In this document: positions 38,150-50,130 of the stretch, piece after piece
Position numbering within the stretch: the stretch's first letter is position 1
How the letters are laid out: each line of letters starts with the position of its first letter
Source of the DNA: Myripristis murdjan
Lineage: Eukaryota > Chordata > Actinopteri > Holocentriformes > Holocentridae
Direction: 5' to 3'
Assembly: GCF_902150065.1 (NCBI RefSeq)
Contig: NC_043989.1
Coordinates: 22,139,667 to 22,203,666 of the forward strand
DNA: 64,000 nt
The notes under the pieces: model-generated
The model's input: the letters and a program-made list of their open reading frames with translations, nothing else
Database searches by the model: none
What the model was told of the DNA's origin: nothing
Made by a program: the position numbers and the translations under genes

Positions 38150-38410
38150 CATTCTGACCCACAATCCTATGCGCAGCGGACGTTACGTCGCACTGACTGA
38201 GTTGCGTGTACAAGCCACGCCCACATAAGGACGACAACAAAACACACCTATCGCACAGAACTCGCTCAGGTACAGCAGCAGCGACAGGAAGACAGAAGAT
38301 CAGAAATATGACAGACTACAGCGCAGTATGAAACAGCACCGGCATTTTGACAACAACATTCAAATTTGCCGCTACGGACGGCGGCGGAAGTGAGCGGGAG
38401 GGTCGGACTT
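38150..38410. promoter_or_regulatory. CpG-rich promoter-like island
   Basis: CpG-rich sequence with CCACGCCCAC (KLF/SP type), TTACGTCGCACTGA, a CAG|GTACAG donor-like site and GGCGGCGGAAGTGAGCGG (ETS core). It may be a promoter or the 5' part of the repeat remnant that follows; I cannot tell which. Confidence 0.3.
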
Positions 38411-38420
38411 CAGGGATGAT

Positions 38421-38768
38421 GTATGTAGTGTGTCCCAATAGTATGCATACGCATGCATATTTCATACTAAACTACATACTTTGTAAGGGCAGCTGTAGTA
38501 CATACTAAATGTAAAAAGTATAAGTATGCGATTTGGAACGCAGGGCTCGGGAGTAGGCTATTCAACGCAGACGTACCGGTATGTAACGTCAAGCTAACAG
38601 AAACATAAAGCTCTGAACAACCTGTTGCATTACGCAAGCATTGCAAGTATGGAAGCCGAGGGGGCCATTCTCCTCGCGATTGTAGCCGAAGAACTGTCTG
38701 AGCAGGACATTACTTTACATGGATCATTAATTATAGGGGTACTGCAATACATTCAGTGTCCACTATGA
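38421..38768. mobile_element. Possible Harbinger-type or MITE remnant
   Basis: GTATGTAGTGTGTCCCAATA with repeated GTATGCATAC, ATACT and AAGTATGCG strings resembles a MITE family common in fish. A short open frame at 38649-38768 (M-E-A-E-G-A-I-L-L-A-I-V) resembles the transposase start often attached to it. Assigned from memory. Confidence 0.35.
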
Positions 38769-40316
38769 AAAAAAAAAAAACAGTTATTGTTAAACATTGT
38801 TTCCAAGATTTGTACCACAGGCCTACATAAATGTGTTTTAAGTTTTAAGTTGAATAAAAGTTGCCATATTATTGAGAAAAACAATAAACTATGTCTGATT
38901 TATCATCACACTTACCACATACATGTGCTTTTACCTCTTCAAATGATGGGTAACATTTTAAACATAGGCTGCACTAATATAGCAACTTGGAAGCCATAAT
39001 GGAGCACTAGCGTTTTAAATCACGAAGGCTTAAATACAGGTTGATGCTGATTGGATAACACCTGTGACACGCCCACAAAACGGAGGAAAACTACTTGTGA
39101 GGCACGTTGCTCTCTGTTACAAAACGTTACAGCCAAACATCATTCAATGAGACAACGTCACACAACGTTAGGCATCGTAACGTCGTTGAATACACCCCTG
39201 TTTCCTGGTTGCTGAATGGTCTTTGCAGTAGGTATATGCACACCAGCGGTCAATGTTTCCTGCTTGTTTGCCAGATAGTTTATGCTCCTACCTCTTTGGT
39301 ATCCCGCATTTTGTCAGTAAAACAGAAAAGCGAATTCACTCCATTCAAATCTTTATTTTCCTGTTTGCTTTTAAAAAGTGGAGGCCTTTTCCCATCGGTA
39401 AAGGCCTTAAGACTCTATAAAATGACTTGTAGACCTTAAAAATTGACTTATTTGTGCTTTATACCAACATTAACAACAAACTGAACACTGAGTCATTCAT
39501 TAGCCTATACAGTTGTGCTGCCCAGTAATATTTCAGAAAACATTTTTGAAAAGAAATTGCTTATTGTGTCTGTTATGACAGTTTTCAAATGCCTTGTCAT
39601 TTACAGTTTATGCATTTACCTGTTGTGAGTAAGAAGGCGTGCCTGCTTCGCCTTGGGCTTTAGAGACGCAACTCTCATAACTCCTGAGTTTGAGCCTGAT
39701 CATCCGTCCTCATTTACAGGTGGGTAAAGTGCAAATATATTATTATACTTGTATGATTTATTACCCATATTCTCTGTAGTGCTTCCGATGAGTGAACAAG
39801 ATACGTTTGTTGAATTAAAGCACAAAATAGCCTAACTGAACACAACTGGTTTAAATCTTAGGTGACAAAACACAAGACAATTTGACTGTAACTCAGCTCT
39901 TGATACTGAACATAGGCTTACCTATGACTACCGGTGCTGAACAAGGTGTTGCTGTTGATAAAATGCCAACGGAGTGGCCCTTAGACAGCAGTTAAAGGCA
40001 AAAGTGCTGAGTGGAATGATAGGTGATAGATTTTGCATATGGCTTTGATTATTTTGGATAGGCGTACTTATTTTTTCCCCCAAGCATTCCTGGAGTTTAG
40101 CAAACCACAAATAGTTATTACCTGGGGAAAAATCATAATATTGAAACAGTTAAATTTCAAAGAGAAGATCAAACAGACACTTACGTGAGAAGTGTAAATC
40201 GAAAAATAGTTTTGGTAAGAGAAGCCACGCTCTTCTGTCTGATCATATACATGTAGGCTTGCACAGGCTTTTTTCCCCCCCTGTGATAATGCCCTTGCTT
40301 TGCACTGCGGTATGAT
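38769..40316. other. Non-coding region before array B
   Basis: No exon recognised. A group of ACGTTA/ACGTC strings lies near 39119-39186 and may belong to a decayed DNA transposon. Confidence 0.5.
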
Positions 40317-40340
40317 AGCTGCTGGGTGGTGCTGTTATAC
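40317..40340 (+). promoter_or_regulatory. Candidate promoter element of B1, atypical
   Basis: GCTGCTGGGTGGTGCTGTTA resembles a CTCF/CSE site and lies about 240 bases before the B1 ATG. It has TGCT at the core, unlike both the CGCT of array A and the CAGT of the other array B genes. Confidence 0.45.
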
Positions 40341-40576
40341 TACGTAAGCACAATGGTTGCGTGTGTGTGTGTGTGTTTGGGGGAGCGATTTTTTGTAGGT
40401 GCATCTGAAAGCCTGGACAGACGCGTTGAAAGATTGAACTTAACAATCTTTATTCCTCTAGCCAAATGACGATGCTGATAGGCCACTTTTGATAATATGA
40501 AGAGGGAATTGTTAGAGTCCTTGGAATTGTCTTGACGGATTTATAAGGCTGTTGATTCGGAGACATTTGCCACATA

Positions 40577-42937
40577 ATGGCGATAATATACATCACAAGA
40601 AGATGGCTGGATATGTGGATTTTTTTCTGTCTAGCTCTGCTGCTTGTAAATCATTTGGAAGCAATATCTGCTCAAATACGGTATTCCATCCAGGAAGAGT
40701 TGAAAATCGGGGCCACAGTTGGAAATATAGTCAAGGACCTTGGTTTAGATTTCGAAAGTCTGATGGAGAGGAATCTTCGCATCGTGTCAGGAACAAAGCA
40801 AGATCTGTTTCAGGTAAACCAAAGAGATGGCGCTTTGTTAGTGAATAACAGAGTAGACAGAGAAGAACTGTGCGCAAAAACAGTTCCATGCCTCGTAAAT
40901 TTGAAAGCAGTGGTAGAAAATCCTTTGGAAATGCACCAGCTAATAATTGAAGTAATAGATATAAACGACAATTTCCCCAAATTCCCTGAAGAAAACTACA
41001 CATTAGAGATACTGGAATCCGCTATAGTTGGAACTCGATTTCAAGTGGATGGAGCCCATGACTCAGATGTTGGTTTGAATGCTTTACAGTCATATAAGCT
41101 AAGCCATACTCAACATTTTCGCCTGGAAACCGAGGAATTTGGGGAGGATGGAAAGGTTCCTTTCCTAATATTACAACGTCCTTTGGACAGAGAGCACATA
41201 TCTCACCACAGTTTACTATTAACAGCTACAGACGGAGGAAAACCATCAAAATCGGGTGCTATCAATATTACTATTGTTGTGTCTGATGTAAATGACAATT
41301 CACCTGTGTGTGACAAGCAGAAATATACCGTTACAATAAAGGAAAATGCACCTTCAGGAACATTTCTATTGAGAATCAACGCATCTGACTCTGACGAGGG
41401 TGTGAATGGTGAGATCGAATATTCTTTACGAAGTAAAATCAGAGGATTGACCTCTGAGCCATTTGATTTGAACAGCAGGACAGGGGAATTAATAGTGAAG
41501 GGTGGTCTTGATTTCGAGGAGAAGCAAGTATACGAAATTAAGGTACTGGCCGCGGATAAAGGCGCGGTGTCTCTCTCCACGCACTGCAATATTATTGTTA
41601 GAGTGGAGGACGTGAACGACAACGGGCCCGAAATAGACGTTACATCCCTTTCCAGCCATATCCGCGAGGATGCATCTCCCGGCACGGTGGTGGCGTTGAT
41701 GGGTGTGACAGACCTTGACTCAGGTGTGAATGGGCAGGTGGTCTGCAGTATACCAACACACTTACCGTTTGACTTAAAGCCGTCAGCTGATGGACATTCC
41801 TACTCTCTGGTCACCAAGGACTTTCTTGACAAGGAAATAATACACAAGTACAACATTACAATAACTGCCAAGGATTTAGGAAGCCCGGCCCTGTCGTCCA
41901 CTAAAGTACTACATGTAGATGTACTAGATATTAATGATAATAGTCCGGTGTTTTCACAAAATCCATATACTTTTTATTTAGCTGAGAACAACAAACCAGG
42001 CATGTCAATTTTCTCAGTGAGCGCGGCTGATGCTGATGAAGGTAAAAATGCAGTAGTTACATATTCACTCCTCCGTAAGAGCTCGGTAGCTAGTGTAACG
42101 TCTTTCTTGAATATAAATGAAATCAATGGTACCGTTTCCGCGCTAAAAAGTTTTGACTTTGAGACTCTGAAAACCTTCCAGTTCCAAGTTGTCGCCACAG
42201 ACTCTGGAACTCCATCACTGAGCAGCAACGTCACAGTGAACGTGTTCATTCTGGATCAGAACGACAACGCTCCAGTCATCTTGTATCCAGTCAGCGCGAA
42301 CGGTTCTGCTGAAGGTGTGGAGGAGATTCCCCGCAATGTGAACGCAGGCCACCTGGTGACTAAAGTGAGAGCCTATGATCCAGATATGGGATACAACGGC
42401 TGGTTGTTGTTTTCACTGCAGGAAGTGAGTGACCACAGTCTGTTTGGTTTGGACCGCTATACAGGACAGATAAGAACACTTCGCTCATTCACAGAGACAG
42501 ACGATGCTGAGCATAAACTGGTCATACTGGTGAAAGACAATGGGAACGTTTCCCTGTCAGCAACAGCCACTGTGATTGTCAAAGCTGTGGAGCCCAAAGA
42601 GGCTTTTGCAGCTGCTGATATTAACAGTGCAGCAAACGATCAAGGGGAAAGTAATATTACATTTTATTTGATGATAACTTTGGGCTCAGTTTCAGCACTT
42701 TTCCTCGTCAGTATCGTCGTTTTGATTGCAATGCAGTGCTCCAAACCCACAGACTACTCTTCTAAGTATTTACAAGACACGAACTACGATGGGACTCTAT
42801 GCCACAGCATCCAGTACAGATCTGGAGACAAACGGTACATGTTAGTTGGACCCAGAATGAGTATAGGCTCTACTATAGTCCCGGGCAGCAATGCGAATAC
42901 TCTTGTGGTTCCCGACAGGAGACGGACATCTGGAGAG
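40577..42937 (+). CDS. Clustered protocadherin variable exon B1 (alpha-like)
   Basis: First variable exon of array B, 787 codons: signal peptide, EC1-EC6, membrane helix and the B-type stub ([20 protein letters not shown]). It starts at ATG 40577; the mature protein starts Q-I-R-Y-S. It is the most divergent B gene in EC1-EC5: the EC1-EC2 linker is DINDN, an extra segment in EC2 reads E-E-F-G-E-D-G-K-V, and the EC4 LDRE motif is LDKE. From S-A-L-K-S-F-D-F-E in EC5 it is homogenised with its neighbours. Exon ends GAG|GTAAAT, phase 0. Its constant exons lie outside the window. Alpha assignment rests on the stub sequence as I remember it in fish. Confidence 0.95.
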
Positions 42938-43066
42938 GTAAATGCTGTTTAATTGTTTTCAAGACATACCTTTATGCACCAAGTATGGTTCTAAAAACAA
43001 CGTAGCTGTCCATGGTTCTGAAATTTAGAGTTTGCTGCTGTGATTGAGAAATTGGCTACAGTTGTG

Positions 43067-43109
43067 ATTCATTCATTCATTCATTCATTCATTCATTCAT
43101 TCATTCATT
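43067..43109. repeat. (ATTC)n microsatellite
   Basis: About ten ATTC units in the B1 intron flank. Confidence 0.95.
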
Positions 43110-43549
43110 ATGTGACGTGCACTGTTGTAATAATATTAGGCTACCTTTATTCCTAAAAGGCAGCTCTTATCCTGAAATGACGCCCATTTTAAGAGAAAGA
43201 ATCCTGGTACTACATCTGTACCTCAGTATAATCGAAGAGACGACAGCTAATGATAACATCATTTCCAATAAAAGGAGGGTATATTTAGATATAAACAGGA
43301 ATGTAGTGGGGAGTAAAATCAGGAATGTAGACGTTAAACCCAGGATGACCATTAGGCTGACAATAATTTTAATGATGCAAAATCGCAGAATATAAATTAT
43401 TATATATATCATAATTCCTGTCACACTTAATATTTGTAATAAGGAAAGAATGTCATGAATTCTTCTCTGAGGAAAAAAATGATTTGATTATATTGGTGGT
43501 TGTTCCCCTTATGATAATCGCCGACTGAATGTCGTAGTAGGCGAACTCA

Positions 43550-43576
43550 CCCCCCCCCCCCCCCCCCAAAAAAAAA
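43550..43576. repeat. C18A9 homopolymer tract
   Basis: Eighteen Cs followed by nine As; the complementary strand is a G18 run able to form quadruplex structures. Its length is also error-prone in sequencing. Confidence 0.85.
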
Positions 43577-43925
43577 CAAAACAAAAACTGAGGTTTTCAT
43601 CAGTTCTCGAATAAATGGGTCTTAAGTTATTTAATTTAATCAGTGTGTATCACTCAAACCACACACCAGAGATGCATATTTCAGTAGAGCAATCCCGGGA
43701 GCATACCAGACAAATATGACCGTTACTTGCTGGGGAGGGAGGAGTTGAGCATCCTTCACTGAGTTAGACTTTGGAAGACGTTATGCAGCTTAATATTGTC
43801 CGCTATTGTTGATCACTGGGCTTCGTGAGGGCAAGATTGGTTTACTAGTCCTGAAGAGGTAGCAGAGTAAATGAGTGGTTTTTGGACTTTTGTATTGCAA
43901 GTCTGTGTCACGCTAGGTCTACACA

Positions 43926-44010
43926 GCCACAAGGTGTCAGTGCGATATAAGAGAGAGAAGACATGGAACATTGCAATGTTGCTCATTCTTTATATGCCCT
44001 GCCCATCTCT
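43926..44010 (+). promoter_or_regulatory. Promoter of B2: CCAC..GGTGTCAGTG element plus CCC box
   Basis: GCCACAAGGTGTCAGTGCGA is the B-type CSE. A GCCCTGCCCATCT box follows about 50 bases downstream (near 43996), as in other B promoters. Confidence 0.78.
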
Positions 44011-44195
44011 GGGTCTTTCTTTCAGTGCGGAGGATGGAGTAGACCACATAAATGGCAAGCAATATCCGCTGGAAGTATTTACTGTGTCATGGATTTGATA
44101 GGTGATTGATTTTGAATGGGTTTGATTGGTCTGTTTAAATAAGTACCCAGATCTCTGAAATTGTTTCAGATAAATTCTTCAGTTTTTGCTACAAA

Positions 44196-46547
44196 ATGAG
44201 AGACAGCGGACAAAGGCGGAAAATGGACTGCTGGTGGGTTTTCCGGTTGTTGTTGCTGTGCTATGGGGAGCAGATTTTGGCTCAGCTAAGATACTCTGTT
44301 CCAGAAGAAATGAAACTGGGATCCGTTGTTGGAAATGTCGCCAAGGATTTAGGACTTGACATAAGTACATTGGCAAACAGGCGATTCCGTATCGTCTCTG
44401 GTTCGAATGACGCTCTGTTTCAGTTAAATCACAACAATGGGATGCTGTATGTTCAAAAGAATATTGACCGCGAAGAGCTTTGTGATGGAGTCACTGCATG
44501 TTTGATAAACCTCAAAGTTGTTGTTGAAAACCCTCTGGAAATACATTACGTCGGTGTTGAAATAACGGATGTAAATGACCATTCGCCTACGTTTCCAGAA
44601 AGTGAGCAACGCTTGGAAATAGCAGAACATATTCCTCCAGGTACTCGTTTCCAAATACACGCAGCGAGAGACCCTGATGTGGGGATACAGTCAGTTCGGT
44701 TTTACAGGTTAAGCTCAAATGAAATGTTTGATATTGATGTTAGAGACAGTGAAGAGGACAAGATACCATTTTTAGTGCTGAAAAAGCCTTTGGATAGGGA
44801 GCAAAAGGCAGAACATTATTTAGTATTAACTGCCCTCGATGGAGGTAGCCCACCGAAATCTGGGAGCCTTAATTTAACTATCACAGTATTAGATGCTAAT
44901 GATAATCGTCCTTTATTCAGTCAAGATACATATACCGTCACATTATATGAAAATGCGCCCATTGGAACTCTCGTTATTAAATTAAACGCTACAGATTTAG
45001 ATGAAGGTCCGAACAGCGCAATTGAATACACCTTCGGCAAAACACAGAAGAAAAAAGTGTATGATACGTTTGCATTAGATAGCATCACTGGCGAAATTCG
45101 AGTGAAAGGAAATGTTGACTTTGAGGACACTGAAGTTTACAGACTGGATTTGCAGGCTTCTGATAAAGGCCAGCCACCCTGGACGGCCGAATGTAGAGTT
45201 GTCATAAAAATAAAAGATGTTAATGATAATAAACCAGATATAGAAATCACTTCATTGTCTAGCGTAGTTCCCGAGGATTCAAAACCTGGCAGCGTTATAT
45301 CCCTAATTAGTGTGACTGATGGAGATTCTGGTGTCAACGGTAAAGTTATTTGTACAATCTCAGGTAATGTCCCATTTGGTTTGACACCTTCCATCCAGGA
45401 AAACATGTACTCTTTGATCACAAAGGGACGTTTAGACCGAGAAACCGTGTCTTATTATAATATAACAATAATAGCTACTGACTGTGGCCAGCCTCCTCTG
45501 ACCACTGTAAAGCCATTAAGCATTCAAGTGGCAGATGTCAATGATAACAGACCAAATTTTAGTCAGAGCCCTTTTGAACTATATTTAGTGGAGAACAATG
45601 CCCCAGGTGCATCTATATTTTCTGTAAGTGCTTCTGATGATGATTTGAATGAAAATGCAGTAATCACATATCATATTGTCAGAGATGGTTGGCAACAGGG
45701 TGATATGGCATCTTTCCTTAATATCAATTCTGAAAACGGTATAATTTCCGCGCTAAAAAGTTTTGACTTTGAGACTCTGAAAACCTTCCACTTCCAAGTT
45801 GTTGCCACAGACTCTGGAACTCCATCACTGAGCAGCAACGTCACAGTGAACGTGTTCATTCTGGATCAGAACGACAACGCTCCAGTCATCTTGTATCCAG
45901 TCAGCGCGAACGGTTCTGCTGAAGGTGTGGAGGAGATTCCCCGCAATGTGAACGCAGGCCACCTGGTGACTAAAGTGAGAGCCTATGACCCAGATATAGG
46001 ATATAACGGGTGGTTGTTGTTTTCACTGCAGGAAGTGAGTGACCACAGTCTGTTTGGTTTGGACCGCTATACAGGACAGATAAGAACACTTCGCTCATTC
46101 ACAGAGACAGATGAGGCTGAGCATAAACTGGTCATACTGGTGAAAGACAATGGGAACGTTTCCCTGTCAGCAACAGCTACTGTGATTGTCAAGGCTGTGG
46201 AGCCCAAAGAGGCTTTTGCAGCTTCAGATGTCAAAAGTGCAGCAAATGTTGAAGAAGAGAGTAATGTGACATTTTATCTTATAATAACTTTGGGCTCAGT
46301 TTCAACACTGTTGCTCATTAGTATCATTGCTCTGATTGTAATGCAGTGCTCCAAACCCACAGACTATTCCCCCAAGTATTTACAAGACACGAACTATGAC
46401 GGGACTCTATGCCACAGCATTCAGTACAGATCTGGGGACAAACGGTACATGTTAGTTGGACCTAGAATGAGTATAGGATCTACTATAGTTCCGGGCAGCA
46501 ATGCGAATACTCTAATGGTCGCCGACAGGAGACGGGCATCTGAAGAG
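44196..46547 (+). CDS. Clustered protocadherin variable exon B2 (alpha-like)
   Basis: 784 codons. Signal peptide 1-29, EC1 30-133 with C-x5-C, membrane helix about 693-716, stub of 68 residues. The EC1-EC2 linker is DVNDH, not DVNDN. The 3' part ([14 protein letters not shown] and the V-A-D-R-R end) is shared with B3 alone. The N-terminus [10 protein letters not shown] resembles B6 and B7. Donor GAG|GTAAGC, phase 0. Confidence 0.96.
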
Positions 46548-46923
46548 GTAAGCATATTTTTTTTTATTTCAGTTGCCAGTTATAAACTTTAATATAGAAC
46601 AAAATTGAAGGCAATATTTATATTTTTTTAAGTGACGTGTTTATGAAATAAATAGTTTATGCGTTGTGCTGTGGACCTGATGTAACGTTGCCGTTAAACC
46701 GTGGTACGTCTTTAAGATTACTTTTTTCCCAGCGTCTGTTAGTTTTGTATGAGTTATATGTCTACCGGTAAAGCCGGGTTTTTATTGCACTGTCCATGGG
46801 ACTGAACTTGTGTGGCCTTTGGTGAAATTATTATTATTTTTTCGGAGTTTAAGTTTCATCTTAAATACAAGACCCTTTTAAGTCAAATGACACTTTGACT
46901 TAGCATGAGTTTTATTAAGAGCT
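46548..46923 (+). repeat. Spacer B2-B3, one copy of a tandem duplication
   Basis: Starting with CAGTTGCCAGTTATA it aligns with the spacer after B3 (from about 49550) through the GCGTTGTGCTGTGGAC and GGTACGTCTTTAAG strings and on into the promoter. It contains no gene. Confidence 0.85.
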
Positions 46924-46995
46924 TTCCACTGGGTGTCAGTGTCATATCATGTTGGAGAATTTTGGCCAATAGAGTTGGCCAAGCCCCTCTGCTTA
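46924..46995 (+). promoter_or_regulatory. Promoter of B3
   Basis: TCCACTGGGTGTCAGTGTCA is the B-type CSE. GCCAATAGAGTTGGCC and a CCCCTCTGC box follow. It is nearly identical to the B4 promoter. Confidence 0.82.
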
Positions 46996-47170
46996 GCTCG
47001 AAAGAAAGACCACGGACAGCCTTTAGCAGATACGATTTTACACGGTGACGCGTTTTAGCATTTGATAACTTGAAGACAAGGGGTGTACTTTCACAACATA
47101 CATTTGGATTTGGTGATTTGTTTTTGTAAAAACCTGAGTGTGGAGACATAATTGGGATATCACTGTAACG

Positions 47171-49528
47171 ATGGGAACGGAAGGAGAACGGCGGACAATA
47201 GATTGTCGGTGGTTTGCTCTGCATTTCTCTGTGCTGCTCAGCTGTTTGAAGCCTGTTTCAACGCAGTTAAAATATTCTATTCCAGAGGAAGTAAAGGTGG
47301 GCTTCTCTGTCGGAGACGTCGCCAAGGACCTAGGACTGGAAATTAATTCGTTGGAGGAAAGACGGTTTCGTATTGTTTCAGGAACGAAAGATTCTCAGTT
47401 TGAAGTTAATCAGAACAATGGCGTTTTGTATGTCCATAAAAATATCGACAGAGAGGAGCTTTGTGATAGCACTGTGCCATGTTTAATAAACCTAAAAATG
47501 GTGGTGGAGAACCCTTTGGAAATACATTATGTCGACATAGAGATAACCGATGTAAATGATAATTCACCCAATTTTCAAGAGGGAGAAAAAATATTAGAAA
47601 TACCTGAGTCCACTCTCCCTGGCAAGCGTTTTCAGTTACCAGCTGCACGAGATCCAGATGTGGCCGGCAACACTGTGCGTGCCTATAAATTAAACCACAA
47701 CGAGCATTTCAGTATGCAAATTCGTGAGAGGGGAGATGATAAGATACCATTCTTAGTTTTGCAAAAGTCTCTGGATCGAGAAAAACAGTCTGAACACAAA
47801 ATGATTCTGACAGCAGTTGACGGTGGAAATCCATCGAAATCAGGGACTCTTAATGTCACAGTCATCGTTCTTGATTCAAATGATAACCATCCTGTATTTA
47901 GCCAAGAGGTGTACTCCGTAACATTACCTGAAAATGTCGAGGTTGGGACAGTTGTGATAAAGGTTAAGGCAACCGACGAGGACGACGGTGTCAATGGAGC
48001 GATTGCATATTTTTTCGGTGATGAACTTGATCCCAAAATGTATGATATGTTTAGCTTAGATGAAATTTCGGGTGAAATCCGAGTAAAAGGCCACGTTGAT
48101 TTTGAGAAGGTTGATGTTTATAAGTTAGATGTACATGCCACTGACAAGGGACAACCTCCAATGAGTACAGATTGCAGGGTCATCATTAAAGTGCTGGACG
48201 TAAATGACAACAAACCTGAAATAGAGGTGACATCATTATCAAATATGATATCGGAAGGTTCAAAACTTGGCACTGTTGTTTCTCTAATTAGTATTACTGA
48301 CCATGACGCTGGCATGAACGGAAAAGTAATATGCAGTCTGTCAGACAATGTACCGTTCGAATTACAGCCATCATTTCAAGATAACATGTATTCCTTAGTT
48401 TTGAAAGATCACTTGGATCGAGAATCAGTTTCTCATTATGACATCATAATAACAGCTACGGACTGTGGTCAGCCTCCTCTGTCCACATTCAAAACTCTAA
48501 GTGTTCAAGTATCAGATGTGAATGATAATAAGCCAGAGTTCATGCAGAATCCAATTGAACTTTACGTAGTTGAAAACAATATTCCCGGTAAATCGATTTT
48601 TTCAGTTAGCGCTTTTGATAAGGATCTGAGTGAAAATGCAGCAATATCTTATCAAATTGTTAAAGGAGAAAGAAATCAGGATAAAATTGCATCTTTTTTG
48701 AGTATCAATTCAGATAATGGCCAGATTTCCGCACTAAAAAGTTTTGATTTTGAGACACTGAAAACCTTCCAGTTCCAAGTTGTCGCCACAGACTCTGGAA
48801 CTCCATCACTGAGCAGCAACGTCACAGTGAACGTGTTCATTCTGGATCAGAACGACAACGCTCCAGTCATCTTGTATCCCGTCAGCGCGAACGGTTCTGC
48901 TGAAGGTGTGGAGGAGATTCCCCGCAATGTGAACGCAGGCCACCTGGTGACTAAAGTGAGAGCCTATGATCCAGATATAGGTTACAACGGGTGGTTGTTG
49001 TTTTCACTGCAGGAAGTGAGTGACCACAGTCTGTTTGGTTTGGACCGCTATACAGGACAGATAAGAACACTTCGTTCATTCACAGAGACAGACGAGGCTG
49101 AACATAAGCTGGTCATACTGGTGAAAGACAATGGGAACGTTTCCCTGTCAGCAACAGCTACTGTGATTGTCAAGGCTGTGGAGCCCAAAGAGGCTTTTGC
49201 AGCTTCAGATGTCAAAAGTGCAGCAAATGTTGAAGAAGAGAGTAATGTGACATTTTATCTTATAATAACTTTGAGCTCAGTTTCAACACTGTTTCTCATC
49301 AGCATCATTGCTCTGATTGTAATGCAGTGCTCCAAACCCACAGGCTGTTCCTCCAAGTATTTACAAGACACACACTATGACGGGACTTTATGCCACAGCA
49401 TTCAGTACAGATCTGGGGACAAACGGTACATGTTAGTTGGACCCAGAATGAGTATAGGATCTACTGTAGTTCCGGGCAGCAATGGAAATACTCTATTGGT
49501 CGCCGACAGGAGACAGACATCTGAAGAG
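47171..49528 (+). CDS. Clustered protocadherin variable exon B3 (alpha-like), chimeric
   Basis: 786 codons from ATG 47171; upstream the frame is open but has no ATG, and B4 has its ATG at the same place. EC1 to EC5 are nearly identical to B4, with linker DVNDN. EC6 onward, the membrane region, the stub end ([10 protein letters not shown]) and the downstream spacer match B2 instead. The stub has T-G-C-S-S for the usual T/A-D-Y-S-S, so the Asp-Tyr pair is lost and a Cys gained. Donor GAG|GTAAGC, phase 0. Confidence 0.95.
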
Positions 49529-49885
49529 GTAAGCACATGTTCTGATTTCAGTTGCCAGTTATAGACAGTAATATAGCAACAAGCTGAAGGGAATGTTTAT
49601 TAAATTTATTTTTAAGTAACGTGTTTTTGAAATAAACAAGTTTTGCGTTGTGCTGTGGACCCGCTGTAAAGTTTCCGTTTTGCGTTAAAACTTGGTACGT
49701 CTTTAAGTTTACTTTTTCCCCACCGTTTATTAGTTTTGTATTGGTCATATGTGTACCTGTAAAACTGGGTTTTTTTGCCCTGTCCGTGGTCCTGAACGTG
49801 TGTTGGCTTTTGTGAAATTATTTTTTCTGTCGGAGTTTAAGTTTCATCTTACATACTGACAGAGCATGGGTTTTATTAAAAGCTT
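49529..49885 (+). repeat. Spacer B3-B4, second copy of the tandem duplication
   Basis: Homologous along its length to the B2-B3 spacer, with small indels. No gene seen. Confidence 0.85.
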
Positions 49886-49957
49886 TCCACTGGGTGTCAG
49901 TGTCATGTCATGTTGGAGAATTGTGGCTAATAGAGTTGGCCAAGCCCCTCTGCTTAG
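49886..49957 (+). promoter_or_regulatory. Promoter of B4
   Basis: TCCACTGGGTGTCAGTGTCA, then AATAGAGTTGGCCAAGCCCC, as in the B3 promoter. Confidence 0.82.
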
Positions 49958-50130
49958 CTTGAAAGAAAGCCCAGGGACAGCCTTTACCAGAAACGATTTT
50001 ACATGATGACGCGTTTTAGTATTTAATAACTTGAAAACATGGGATGTATTTCTACAACATACACTTGGATTTGGTGATTTGTTTTGTAAAAACCTGAGTG
50101 TGTAGGCATAATTTGGATAGCACTGTAACG

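Larger units (their letters stand above)
42938..43925. other. Spacer B1-B2
   Basis: Contains an (ATTC)n microsatellite and a C18A9 tract (listed separately) but no recognised gene. Short open frames near 43117-43424 look random. Confidence 0.6.
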
